Part shown: one piece after another, positions 9,324 through 18,656 of the stretch
How positions within the stretch are numbered: position 1 is the first letter of the stretch
How the letters are laid out: every line of letters starts with the position of its first letter
From: Legionella moravica DSM 19234
GTDB lineage: Bacteria; Pseudomonadota; Gammaproteobacteria; Legionellales; Legionellaceae
NCBI RefSeq assembly: GCF_000423305.1
Contig: NZ_KE384002.1
Location: 8,915-72,914, forward strand
Length of the DNA stretch: 64,000 nt
Direction: 5' to 3'
The notes under the pieces: model-generated
What the model saw: the letters and a program-made list of their open reading frames with translations, nothing else
Database searches by the model: none
What the model was told of the DNA's origin: nothing
Translations under genes and position numbers: made by a program

Positions 9324-11288
9324 ATGACTTTTAAAGAATGGTGTTTTGAGGTCTTGGGTATTGTTGAGTTTACTGAAGGAAAGATCCTCAATTGCGTCCT
9401 TATCCCTGCATTAGCTGATCGGACCATAACGATGTCTCCATTGGTTGAGGAAGCAGGGGGACGCTGTTTCAACATTCCTTATCACGGCGTAATTATTATC
9501 CCTTTTGATAACTACCAATGTCTATTGAATCAGCTGCAGGGGATTTATTGGACAACTAATTTATTGCAGCAATCTTTTGAACTGTGGCTCAATAACTATT
9601 TTTTACTTATGGGCGTCGACTTAATTCGATTGAGAGAATATAAGGATTTCTCATCGATTCATCTCACTTTTAGTTCGCCTCAATCACAATTTAATTTTAT
9701 CTCTCAGTATAATTATCTAGATCCCCTCATTAGCTATAATCCTATATTACAAACTGAATCGCTCCAGGTACCTGCCACAGTGATTTGGCATTTATTAGGT
9801 GCATACTATAAGTCTCCCAGGGCTGAGATAAAACAAGTACAAAATGAGTCTGTAATGCAGAATCATTTAAATCATTTGCATCGATTAAAACAATTGATTG
9901 TGGACTATCAGTTACAAAGCCGATTGGATCAATCCATGATGCTAGCCAGAGATTTTTCCAATCACATTAAAAATGGAATAAAACTTGAAACCCCTCAAGC
10001 GGCGAGTGCTTACTCACTTTCATTAAAGATCTATGCAGAAGTTAATCGAGATAATTTAGCTCAATTCCAATATGACGGATTAAAATACGCCGCATCTCTT
10101 TTAGCTGCTTATACACCAGAAGGGAAATTACAGCAAAGTTTAAAAACTGACGCAAAATTCGTCAAATATCTGGATCAGCAATTGTTGAGTACTTTTTCAA
10201 GTCCTATTTTGATGGAATATCCTGTACTCAGAACATTATCTGGGGAAGTACAATGCCTTGCATTCTCATTAATAGAGCAAAATCTGAATGCAATGTTATA
10301 TGGTTGTCCCTTTATCTGTGTAAGTGATAACTCTTATATTTCCATGCCCCGATTTTTTCCTGGCAGGGAAATGCAATCTGATACCGATGAGCTTATCTTT
10401 CAGGGCGGAGGAATGAGAGGACATTCGTCTGTTTTTAGAATAATCAAGGTTGGTTATTTGGCTGATGGTACTAGAGCTGGATTTAATGAAAAACCATCTT
10501 TTTATGAATATTTTAAAATTGAGGATAATTTGGGAATTGGTCCTTACGAAGTTAATCCATTTGAAAAAACATGTACAGGAACCTATGTAACTCAATTAGA
10601 GCCATTAATTTTTGAGAATGGTGTTTATAGCAAATCAAAACTCGATCCACGTAGCCAACCATTAGAATATCAACAGGCGATGGAATTTACTTTGAAAGAG
10701 TTAATCAGGGTGGAGCGTCAATTAAAACTGTATAGAAAGCCGGCTTTGATGCGCTCTGATACTTCTTTTTCCATTCCAGGCAGCGATGAAGCAAATGAAT
10801 GGACTCGACTTAATGACCTCAGGCAGTTGCTTAGTGGGATATCATATTCTTTTCCTCTTGAATATTACAGCCAGGATCCTTTAAATCCATCGAAACGTTA
10901 CCGGCGCACAGTCTGTAATCGAAGGCACTTTTATCAGGAGGGAGGAAGTTGTACTATATTTTCTCTTAAAAGCCTGGTAAACAGTGTGATTGGCAGTGAG
11001 CTGATGGCGTTGCACAGTAATTTTATGCAGTTAAGTGATTCTAAACAGCATATCCATTGGATTGATAGTAAAGTTGAATTGTTACAATTTTATCTTGCAC
11101 GTTTTAATAAGTCCCGAAGTGTGGGCAATACTGTTGAAACGAGAGTCACAGAGCGCGAAGAAATAACGGCTTTACCCGATTTGGCAGTTCGAAATCGAGT
11201 TTCATTTTTTAATCCAAATCAGTCTGAGTCAGTTCACCCCAGCGATAAAGAAATAAACGACCCCAGTGTAACTACCTATAGAATATGA
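9324..11288 (+). CDS. Orphan 654-residue protein, possible effector
   Basis: I do not recognise a family. The predicted protein is soluble, with no signal peptide and no transmembrane segment. The middle (residues 190-330) is helix-rich. Residues 340-480 are richer in aromatic and glycine residues, and the last about 55 residues are polar and glutamate-bearing. One notable segment is GGSCTIFSLKSLV around Cys543. It resembles the Gly-x-Cys-x-x-x-Ser/Leu pattern seen at nucleophile cysteines of some papain-fold or secreted Legionella proteins, but no His or Asp partners can be assigned by eye. It stands alone between a repeat element and minus-strand genes. Effector status is inference from genus, size and orphan nature. 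Confidence 0.6.
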   Translation: MTFKEWCFEVLGIVEFTEGKILNCVLIPALADRTITMSPLVEEAGGRCFNIPYHGVIIIPFDNYQCLLNQLQGIYWTTNLLQQSFELWLNNYFLLMGVDLIRLREYKDFSSIHLTFSSPQSQFNFISQYNYLDPLISYNPILQTESLQVPATVIWHLLGAYYKSPRAEIKQVQNESVMQNHLNHLHRLKQLIVDYQLQSRLDQSMMLARDFSNHIKNGIKLETPQAASAYSLSLKIYAEVNRDNLAQFQYDGLKYAASLLAAYTPEGKLQQSLKTDAKFVKYLDQQLLSTFSSPILMEYPVLRTLSGEVQCLAFSLIEQNLNAMLYGCPFICVSDNSYISMPRFFPGREMQSDTDELIFQGGGMRGHSSVFRIIKVGYLADGTRAGFNEKPSFYEYFKIEDNLGIGPYEVNPFEKTCTGTYVTQLEPLIFENGVYSKSKLDPRSQPLEYQQAMEFTLKELIRVERQLKLYRKPALMRSDTSFSIPGSDEANEWTRLNDLRQLLSGISYSFPLEYYSQDPLNPSKRYRRTVCNRRHFYQEGGSCTIFSLKSLVNSVIGSELMALHSNFMQLSDSKQHIHWIDSKVELLQFYLARFNKSRSVGNTVETRVTEREEITALPDLAVRNRVSFFNPNQSESVHPSDKEINDPSVTTYRI

Positions 11289-11331
11289 ATAGAACCGTTT
11301 ACTATTTCCTCTTTAAAGGACTAAAAATTGT

Positions 11332-12840
11332 TCATGCTAGTTCTATTCCTTTTTTCCTCATGCTCTTTTGTAATAAATAGGCGATAAATAGCATTAAAAG
11401 TCCAATACCCAAAGCGCAAATTCCCATGATGGAATAGTAGTTTTTATAATAGGGCAGGCTCTCCGTAGCACTTTGAATCTGTTCCGGTATGGCAACCCAG
11501 CCAGCAAGCCTTCCTGAAATTGCGTTGGACATGGAGCTTGCCAAATACCAGACTCCCATCGCAAATGCTATAGTGCGTCCATCACAATACAAGCCAATCA
11601 TGCTTAAACCTATGGCGCTGACCCATAATTCTGCGATTGAAATTAAAATATACGTTAAGGCAATATAATTACCATTCACTATTCCCTCGGTTGCTTTGGT
11701 AGCAGCAAAAGCCATGATCAGTAAGGCCAAGCCAGAGAGCATGGTTCCTGCAGCAAATTGATAAGGAATAGTGAAACGGGAAAACATTTGGTAAAACCGG
11801 GGAAGCTGACTGCCTATTATTAATATTAATAAAGGATTGAGCATTTGATATTGTGCCGCAGAGACGCTTAACCCTAATAAATTATGATCGGAATTATTTT
11901 TGGCGAATAAAACCAGAGTGCTGTTCATTTGATTGTAAATGATAAAAAACACTACCGCTTCTATTATCAACAGCACTGCTATCATTTGTTTACTGCGAGT
12001 TTCACCAGTAAGCAGGGCTGTTTTTACTATAAACCAGAGGATTCCAACACTACAACCGACTGCAATCAAGGCGCTGGCCAGATACACATGGGAATAAGCG
12101 TATAAGGTCATTGAATAAATGACGGCAATATATGCTGTTAAACGAAAAATACCTTGTCTTGACAGTCTGGATGTATCCTTACCCCAGATAACCGATTCAT
12201 AAATTGAGTATCGTTTGGCAAAATTTAATGCTGCTATAGATTTCCCTACAAAGGTCAGTGTCAATACTGACAAAGGCCCGTATCTGCTGTCTAATAATGC
12301 CGGTGCGATTAGAGTAGCCAGTAGTGCACCGACATTAATGGCCATATAATAATAAGTCATTGCGGATTTTGCTTTTATCGCATCATCCGAATAAATATGA
12401 GACACCATACTGGATGACGTGCCCATTAACAACGAATTGGTAGCCGGAATGAATGCAAAAGCAGCAATAAAAAACCGATCTCCCAATGAGCTTGTTGTGT
12501 ATCCACTGAGCATTACCAGTAAATAAGCACATGCCAGCATGATGCTGCCAATAAGTATGGACCGTCTGATGCCCACAATTGAATCAGCCATATAACCACC
12601 TAATACAGGCATCAAATACCCCATTGCCTGGGCTACACCAATAAATGCGTACGCTTTAGCCTGGCTGTAACCTAGGCCTTGTGAAAGAATGGGGCGTGTC
12701 AGAAATAATATCAATACAGTATTGAGCGCGTAGACTGAGAATTGGCTCCAGAAGGTAATGAAGATAATATTATTGGTTTGTTTTTGTCTTAGACTTAATT
12801 CAGGAAGATAATTTTTAATCGCTTCAGATATCAATTTCAC
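11332..12840 (-). CDS. POT/PTR2-family proton-dependent peptide transporter
   Basis: A 502-residue inner-membrane transporter of the major facilitator fold, with about 12-14 membrane segments. The N-terminal signature is POT-like: a hydrophobic helix with SVYALNTVL, then GGYMADSIVGIRR at about residues 81-93, matching the family GG-x-x-AD-x-x-x-G-x-R loop. It would import di- or tripeptides with protons, a plausible nutrient route in amino-acid-dependent Legionella. The start is GTG, with AAGGA six bases upstream. It follows the methyltransferase gene by about 50 bases on the same strand and is probably co-transcribed with it. Confidence 0.85.
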   Translation of the reverse strand: MKLISEAIKNYLPELSLRQKQTNNIIFITFWSQFSVYALNTVLILFLTRPILSQGLGYSQAKAYAFIGVAQAMGYLMPVLGGYMADSIVGIRRSILIGSIMLACAYLLVMLSGYTTSSLGDRFFIAAFAFIPATNSLLMGTSSSMVSHIYSDDAIKAKSAMTYYYMAINVGALLATLIAPALLDSRYGPLSVLTLTFVGKSIAALNFAKRYSIYESVIWGKDTSRLSRQGIFRLTAYIAVIYSMTLYAYSHVYLASALIAVGCSVGILWFIVKTALLTGETRSKQMIAVLLIIEAVVFFIIYNQMNSTLVLFAKNNSDHNLLGLSVSAAQYQMLNPLLILIIGSQLPRFYQMFSRFTIPYQFAAGTMLSGLALLIMAFAATKATEGIVNGNYIALTYILISIAELWVSAIGLSMIGLYCDGRTIAFAMGVWYLASSMSNAISGRLAGWVAIPEQIQSATESLPYYKNYYSIMGICALGIGLLMLFIAYLLQKSMRKKGIELA

Positions 12841-12889
12841 ACCTCGTCCTTGAAAATACGTATCTAAACTGTTTTATGAGAACAGATTA

Positions 12890-13708
12890 TCACTTCTTTG
12901 CAAGGACTACATCTATTATGTGAGTATCATGATAAGGGAAAGTGAAAATTTTACTGAACAGTCGTTTCAATCGCTGAATCAAAAAATATTTAGGTAACAT
13001 GCGTATTGATAAGGTATTAAGAAACCAGGTGCCTTCGATACCAAATAGAGCCAATTCGTCAATGTTATTAAGCGTAATCGGTATTTCCAGACGTTTGTGA
13101 TCAACAATGTCAAACTGATGTTGCTTAAAGGCGAGCATCAATTCATCGAGGTTAGCGGCAACCGTAGTATTTTTGACTATGGATTTATAATAATGACCAA
13201 CCACACTACTCAATAAAGAGTCCTGGGCTATAAATTCAGCTAATTGCTGTTGCGCGACAGGAAATGAATCATAGGTCGTGGTGATCATTGAATAATGACC
13301 TGTAGCCCGTGTTAGCAGTTTTGCTTCATCAAATAATACATTGATGGGTATATAGGCATTAATGAAATGAGCAAGAACCAAATCCTGACTGTGCGGAGGC
13401 AAGAATTTACTTGCATCAGCGGCACTGGTTTCTATGGTTTTTAACGTTAAGGTTTCACTGGCACGTTTTAACATTTCAGAAGAAACGTCGATACCAGTAA
13501 ATTCTGCTGACGGCATAATGCTTTGAAGTTTGCGCAGAAAAGCACCGTCGCCAACTCCCAGATCAAGAACTTTATAATTGGGTTTTACACCCAAATGAAA
13601 TTTCCTCATCTGTTCAATAGCAACATGATGACTCTCACTAATAGCTCCAAAGCGATTAGCGGTAGCATAATTCTCGGCGATTTGGTTATACATGGCCTTC
13701 AAGGACAT
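12890..13708 (-). CDS. Class I SAM-dependent methyltransferase
   Basis: A 272-residue protein with a Rossmann methyltransferase core. The SAM-binding motif I is LDLGVGDG at about residues 48-55, followed by the acidic FTGIDVS motif. The C-terminal 100 residues are family-specific and may bind the substrate, which cannot be told. The ATG at 13708 is preferred, with AGGA seven bases upstream. A TTG at 13738 with AAGGA nearby would add ten residues and cannot be excluded. It heads a two-gene minus-strand unit with the POT transporter, divergent from the polysaccharide island. Confidence 0.8.
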   Translation of the reverse strand: MSLKAMYNQIAENYATANRFGAISESHHVAIEQMRKFHLGVKPNYKVLDLGVGDGAFLRKLQSIMPSAEFTGIDVSSEMLKRASETLTLKTIETSAADASKFLPPHSQDLVLAHFINAYIPINVLFDEAKLLTRATGHYSMITTTYDSFPVAQQQLAEFIAQDSLLSSVVGHYYKSIVKNTTVAANLDELMLAFKQHQFDIVDHKRLEIPITLNNIDELALFGIEGTWFLNTLSIRMLPKYFLIQRLKRLFSKIFTFPYHDTHIIDVVLAKK

Positions 13709-14317
13709 GCAAAATTCCTGTTTAATACTATTTTTCAAGTATATCCTTAAATCGGGGCAAATGGCGACAGGTGAATGATGAAAATATTAGGATGAAAAGT
13801 ATTTTTATAATTATTCCGGGTGAATATAATGCTTATGAGTCGCATAGAAAATATTATGACATTATGGGCTTATTTTGATTGGCTGTCTTGTGTTTGATCA
13901 ATTCAATTCAGTTAACTTATTGAAAAACATATAATTTTGGCATTTACTGCTTATCTTTAAGAAATCCTTGAGCCGTAAATGAATCTAAAAGGTTGAATAT
14001 AATGTACTATTTGTTTTAATTTAGACTATAAATGGACTGGATCTGATATTTTGAAATTAAATGATAATTATGAATGAATATAAAAATTCAATTTAGGCTA
14101 TAAAGCAAGTAATGTGTTATTTTGGCTTGATGACTTGTATAATCGGCATTTTTTTTAATGTATACTTCGAGTAATTTTAATTTCCGCTTTTTGTAAAGTA
14201 AATTAATTAGCTTATTACTAATATATAAAAAGTTGTATTTTTATTCTTTTTAGCGATTGGTTATTAACGTGCAATCAGTATCATAGGAATTTATTCTAAA
14301 AATAATGAGGTTTTTTT
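13709..14317. other. AT-rich divergent intergenic region at the left border of the polysaccharide island
   Basis: About 600 bases, very rich in A and T, between the divergent methyltransferase and neuB. A TATAAT sequence at 14138-14143 is a possible -10 element for the plus-strand operon, but no good -35 at 17-bp spacing was found. No JUMPstart/ops-like element was seen. No gene, repeat copy or tRNA is visible. The base composition break suggests the edge of the acquired island. Confidence 0.5.
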
Positions 14318-15340
14318 ATGAGTTGTTTTGTCATTGCAGAAGCAGGAGTCAATCATAATGGTGATATTCAATTAGCTAAAGAGCTGGTACATGCTGCAAA
14401 AGATTCTGGTGCAAATGCAGTTAAATTTCAAACATTTAAAGCGGATACTTTAGTCAACAAAAAAGCCGAAAAGGCCCAATATCAAAAAATTAATGCTTCA
14501 AATTCCAGTACTCAGCATGAAATGTTAAAGGCTCTGGAGCTTTCTGAAGATGATCATTATTTATTGAGTGAATTAGCTGCATCCCTTGATATTGAGTTTA
14601 TGTCAACGGGGTTTGATGAAGATACGATCGATTTCCTGGTATCAATTGGTGTAAAACGACTTAAAGTACCTTCAGGTGAAATCACCAATATCCCTTACTT
14701 AGAGCATATTGCTCAAAAAGGACTTCCGCTGATTATGTCCACGGGAATGTGCGATATTGATGAAGTGCGACAAGCAGTGAATACAGTGAGTCCTTTTTTA
14801 GGTAGTAGAATAAAGGAAGATCTTGTTTTATTACATTGTACGTCAAACTATCCAGCAGCATACAAAGATGTAAATTTAAGAGCAATGCAAACTCTTGCAA
14901 AAGAGTTTAATTTACCCGTCGGATATTCAGATCATACGCTAGGAATTTTAGTACCTACTTTAGCAGTAGGATTAGGGGCGTGCGTTATTGAAAAACACTT
15001 TACATTGGATAAAACACTTGCTGGTCCAGATCATGCGGCTTCTATGATGCCAGAAGAGTTGAAACAATTAGTGCAAGCTATAAAAGATACAGAATCTGCT
15101 CTGGGCTCTGATGAAAAAAAACCAGCTGATAATGAACTACCAATCAGAGAGTTAGTACGTAGAAGTGTAACCTTAAAGCATGATTTATCTAAAGGATCCT
15201 ATATTTCAAAGGATGATTTAATTTTACTAAGACCTGGCACTGGAATTTCCCCAGCAGCAATGCCCAAAGTTTTTGGTGCAAAACTCAAGGTAGATCTTCC
15301 TGAAGGCAGTACATTGTTATGGGAACATATAGAAGCATGA
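14318..15340 (+). CDS. neuB: N-acetylneuraminate/legionaminate synthase (NeuB/LegI type)
   Basis: A 340-residue aldolase-type synthase that condenses phosphoenolpyruvate with a 6-carbon N-acetylated sugar to a 9-carbon nonulosonic acid. In Legionella the expected product is di-N-acetyl legionaminate. Family motifs are intact: MSTGM (about 140-144), LHCTSNYP, GYSDHTLG and EKHFTLD. A C-terminal SAF/antifreeze-like domain covers about residues 285-340. GAGG lies seven bases before the ATG. It is the first gene of the plus-strand island operon, and its stop overlaps the neuC start as ATGA. Confidence 0.93.
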   Translation: MSCFVIAEAGVNHNGDIQLAKELVHAAKDSGANAVKFQTFKADTLVNKKAEKAQYQKINASNSSTQHEMLKALELSEDDHYLLSELAASLDIEFMSTGFDEDTIDFLVSIGVKRLKVPSGEITNIPYLEHIAQKGLPLIMSTGMCDIDEVRQAVNTVSPFLGSRIKEDLVLLHCTSNYPAAYKDVNLRAMQTLAKEFNLPVGYSDHTLGILVPTLAVGLGACVIEKHFTLDKTLAGPDHAASMMPEELKQLVQAIKDTESALGSDEKKPADNELPIRELVRRSVTLKHDLSKGSYISKDDLILLRPGTGISPAAMPKVFGAKLKVDLPEGSTLLWEHIEA

Positions 15341-16473
15341 TACGAAGAAAAATAATCTACGTTTCTGGTACCAGGGCAGATTATGGACTCATGCGAGAAG
15401 TACTCAAGAGACTGGATTCGTCTAAACATATTGAGCTTTTGGTTTGTGTGACAGGTATGCATCTATCTTCAGTTTATGGAAATACTGTTGAAGAAATTGA
15501 ATCAGATGGTTTGAAAATTTGTGGGCGTATCTCAGTAGATGTTGAAAATACTACTCATGCAATGATGTCCAAAACTATTGGCTATGAAATATTAGGGATG
15601 ACTGAAATATTTGCACGAGAAAAGCCTGATTTGATTTTATTGCTTGGTGATAGAGGAGAGATGTTGGCTGCAGCGATTTCAGCAGTTCACTTAAACATCC
15701 CTTTAGTTCATTTGCATGGAGGAGAGCGTTCAGGCACAGTAGATGAAATGATCCGGCATGCAATCTCTAAATTATCTCATTATCACTTTGTTGCAACAGA
15801 AAATTCAAAGCAACGATTAATTAAGATGGGTGAACGACCAGACAGTGTATTTGTTGTTGGTGCACCAGGATTAGAAGGGATTAAAAATTATAATTTAACG
15901 GATGAAAAGTCAATTCTCCAGCGCTTTGGTTTTTCTTCGGACAAAAAGATTTGTTTATGTATCTATCATCCTGTCGTACAAGAATATAACGATTTGAAGA
16001 ATCAATTTAGACATGTTTTAGATGCCGCTTTAGCTGTAGATCTTCAGGTTATCTGTTTGGAACCTAACTCAGATGCCGGTGGGCACTTGATTCGAGAAGT
16101 AATTAAAGAATACAGTGAATATCCTGAGGTCCGAATTATAAAACATTTACCAAGGGCTGAATTCATTGATTGTTTGGCTCAAGTTGACGTCATGTTAGGT
16201 AATTCAAGTAGCGGAATAATAGAGGCGGCTTCTTTTAATCTGCCTGTAGTTAATGTTGGCAGTAGACAAAATCTTCGAGATCGTAGTGATAATGTTATTG
16301 ATGTTTCTACTTCTTATGATGCGATAAAGGCCGGCTTATATGAAGCATTGCAAAGAAGTGATGATGTTTATATAAATTGCTACGGAGATGGAATGACAAG
16401 TGAAAAATGTCATAAATTGCTAACAACCTTACCTTTAGATAACCATATATTGAATAAGTGTAATGCATACTAA
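15337..16473 (+). CDS. neuC: UDP-sugar 2-epimerase, hydrolysing (NeuC/LegG type)
   Basis: A 378-residue GT-B-fold enzyme that removes UDP from a UDP-N-acetyl sugar and inverts C2, giving the substrate of NeuB. The recognisable segments are LLGDRGEM (about residues 102-109), HLHGGERSGTVDE and the C-terminal GNSSSGIIEAAS UDP-binding motif. The ATG at 15337 overlaps the neuB stop (ATGA), which favours translational coupling. An in-frame ATG at 15319 is the alternative start. In the legionaminate pathway the substrate is UDP-2,4-diacetamido-trideoxyglucose. The choice between GlcNAc and that sugar cannot be made from sequence alone. Confidence 0.9.
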   Translation: MIRRKIIYVSGTRADYGLMREVLKRLDSSKHIELLVCVTGMHLSSVYGNTVEEIESDGLKICGRISVDVENTTHAMMSKTIGYEILGMTEIFAREKPDLILLLGDRGEMLAAAISAVHLNIPLVHLHGGERSGTVDEMIRHAISKLSHYHFVATENSKQRLIKMGERPDSVFVVGAPGLEGIKNYNLTDEKSILQRFGFSSDKKICLCIYHPVVQEYNDLKNQFRHVLDAALAVDLQVICLEPNSDAGGHLIREVIKEYSEYPEVRIIKHLPRAEFIDCLAQVDVMLGNSSSGIIEAASFNLPVVNVGSRQNLRDRSDNVIDVSTSYDAIKAGLYEALQRSDDVYINCYGDGMTSEKCHKLLTTLPLDNHILNKCNAY

Positions 16474-17071
16474 ATTGAAAATCATTGGATGTGGTGGGCA
16501 TTCAAAGGTTGTAATTGATACATTATCAAGAACTTGCCACTCTTACGCTGTCTCACTTTGTGACAGTAATAAGGATTTGGTTGGTACTGAGATTTACGGA
16601 ATTATAGTCGACTCAACAATGGATTCGTTATTGGATTATATTGGCTATGTGCATGTTGCTATTGGAAATAACCAGATCCGGGAACGGATTTATAATTCAT
16701 TGAATTCTCAATCAATCCCCTTATCGATTATGCATCCGACAGCTGTCATATCTAAATTTTCTGTAATAGGATCAGGTTCATTTATTGCTGCAAATGCAAT
16801 TCTGGGACCTGACAGTTTAATCGGTAAAGGATGCATTATAAACCATGGGTCGATTGTTGATCATGAAGTTCAAGTTGGCGCTTATACACATATAGCTCCT
16901 AATTGTACTTTAGGTGGAAGAGTGTGTGTTGGCAATGGAGTTTTGATCGGAGCCGGAGCGGTGGTTTTGCCTGGTATACATTTAGGTGATCGAGCGGTAG
17001 TTGGAGCTGGAGCAGTGGTTGTAAGAGATGTACCACCTGACTCTACAGTTAAAGGTGTGCCTGCAGCATGA
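16463..17071 (+). CDS. neuD: Sugar O/N-acetyltransferase, left-handed beta-helix (NeuD/LegH/PglD type)
   Basis: A 202-residue acetyl-CoA-dependent transferase. The N-terminal Rossmann-like half begins IIGCGGHSKVVID (about residues 6-18). From residue 90 it shows hexapeptide repeats, with the conserved INHGSIVDHE containing the catalytic His, and IGAGAVV near the end. In bacillosamine and legionaminate pathways this type acetylates the 4-amino group of the UDP sugar; NeuD can also O-acetylate sialic acid. It overlaps the neuC end by 11 bases. The neighbouring aminotransferase supports an N-acetylation role. Confidence 0.88.
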   Translation: MHTKLKIIGCGGHSKVVIDTLSRTCHSYAVSLCDSNKDLVGTEIYGIIVDSTMDSLLDYIGYVHVAIGNNQIRERIYNSLNSQSIPLSIMHPTAVISKFSVIGSGSFIAANAILGPDSLIGKGCIINHGSIVDHEVQVGAYTHIAPNCTLGGRVCVGNGVLIGAGAVVLPGIHLGDRAVVGAGAVVVRDVPPDSTVKGVPAA

Positions 17072-17081
17072 AGGGAATGAA

Positions 17082-18626
17082 ATGATTCATATCAAAAAAT
17101 TATTTGTTTATAAGAGTTTTAGCTTAAAAAAAGCTTTGAACCAGTTAGAAGAGACAGGACAGGGTGTTTTGTTTTTGGTTGATTCTGACGAACGTTTCAT
17201 AAGAACTATAACTGATGGAGATATTAGACGTTTATTTTTAAAAGGTTGTACTTTAGAGACATTACTTAGCGAATTACCAGAACAAAATTCAAAATATCTT
17301 CGAGATACTTCTTCGATACAAGATGCTTACCAGTTAATGAACGAGTATGAGCTGGATCATATTCCATTAATTGATGAACAAGGGAAACCCGTTCGTTTAA
17401 TTCATAGACGTGAATTATCCCCGAATATTCTGCTTTCTTCTCCTCACATTGGAGATCATGAGCAACAGTTTGTACAAGAAGCATTTACCACAAATTGGGT
17501 TGCACCCTTGGGACCTAATGTTGATGCATTTGAAAAAGAAGTTGCAGAATATATAAATATAAAAAACGCAGTTGCATTAAGTTCGGGTACTGCAGCGTTA
17601 CACTTGGCTTTAATCTTGTTAGGTGTAAAACCTGGTGATCTTGTTTTTGCCTCAAGCTTTACTTTTGTAGCTACAGTTAATCCAATTATATATCAAGGTG
17701 CTACGCCAGTATTTATCGACTCAGATTTGGATACCTGGAATATGTCTCCTAAAGCCTTGGAACGGGCACTTCAAGATGCAAAAGCAAAAAATCAATTACC
17801 CAAGGCAGTTATTATTGTCAATTTATATGGCCAAAGTGCTAACTACGATGCATTATGTCAATTATGTAATGAATACAATGTACCTATTATTGAAGATGCA
17901 GCAGAGTCTTTGGGAGCTACTTATAAGAAAAAACATACCGGAACTTTTGGTAAATTAGGGGTCTTTTCTTTTAATGGTAATAAAATTATTACGACTTCCG
18001 GCGGTGGAATGTTGGTTTCAGACGATGAGGCATTGATCGAAAGGGCTCGATTTTTAGCAACTCAGGCTCGTGATCCCGCGCCTCATTATGAGCATAGTGT
18101 AGTGGGGTATAATTATAGATTAAGTAATGTTCTTGCAGGCATAGGCCGAGGCCAATTAAAAGTTCTGGATGAGCGAGTCGCTTCAAGAAAGAGAATATTT
18201 GATCAATACAAAGAAGCGTTTAAATCATTTAATTTTATTGAAATGATGCCTGAAATTGAAAGCGGTTTTAGCACACATTGGTTATCTACAATGCTAATTA
18301 ATCCCAAATATTCTCAATTAAGACCTGAAGTAATAATAGAACAACTGAAAAAATATAATATTGAGGCAAGACGAACCTGGAAGCCTATGCACCAGCAACC
18401 TCTTTTCTTTGGCACTGCATACTATCCACATGAAGAAGAGTTTAGTGTTTCAGATTATTTATTTGATCAAGGAATCTGTTTGCCCTCAGGATCCAACCTA
18501 AGCTCTAATGATATAGATAGAGTAATTCATTGCTTGATTGATATTTTTGAAACAAATGAAGCAAGCTCATTATGTGCTCATGATAAAAATAAAGCGAATT
18601 TAAATAATCGGATGTATTCAATTTAA
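17082..18626 (+). CDS. CBS-domain / DegT-family sugar aminotransferase fusion (LegC-like)
   Basis: A 514-residue fusion. Residues 1-115 form a pair of CBS motifs (TDGDIRR and DHIPLIDEQG are diagnostic). Residues 125-500 are a DegT/DnrJ/EryC1/StrS PLP aminotransferase, with ALSSGTAALHLAL, EDAAESLGA and the PLP lysine in FNGNKIITT. It would transfer an amino group to a UDP-4-keto-6-deoxy sugar ahead of NeuD acetylation. The ATG at 17082 is preceded by AGGGAATGAA; an upstream ATG at 17028 overlaps neuD. The CBS pair could make the step responsive to a nucleotide, which is inference. Confidence 0.85.
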   Translation: MIHIKKLFVYKSFSLKKALNQLEETGQGVLFLVDSDERFIRTITDGDIRRLFLKGCTLETLLSELPEQNSKYLRDTSSIQDAYQLMNEYELDHIPLIDEQGKPVRLIHRRELSPNILLSSPHIGDHEQQFVQEAFTTNWVAPLGPNVDAFEKEVAEYINIKNAVALSSGTAALHLALILLGVKPGDLVFASSFTFVATVNPIIYQGATPVFIDSDLDTWNMSPKALERALQDAKAKNQLPKAVIIVNLYGQSANYDALCQLCNEYNVPIIEDAAESLGATYKKKHTGTFGKLGVFSFNGNKIITTSGGGMLVSDDEALIERARFLATQARDPAPHYEHSVVGYNYRLSNVLAGIGRGQLKVLDERVASRKRIFDQYKEAFKSFNFIEMMPEIESGFSTHWLSTMLINPKYSQLRPEVIIEQLKKYNIEARRTWKPMHQQPLFFGTAYYPHEEEFSVSDYLFDQGICLPSGSNLSSNDIDRVIHCLIDIFETNEASSLCAHDKNKANLNNRMYSI

Positions 18627-18656
18627 TTAGATGGTTACATTTTTGAGTTTGTATGT

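Noticed and set aside
14138-14143. TATAAT as a firm promoter of the plus-strand island operon
   Set aside because: No acceptable -35 at proper spacing was found in very AT-rich DNA, so it was left as a remark only.
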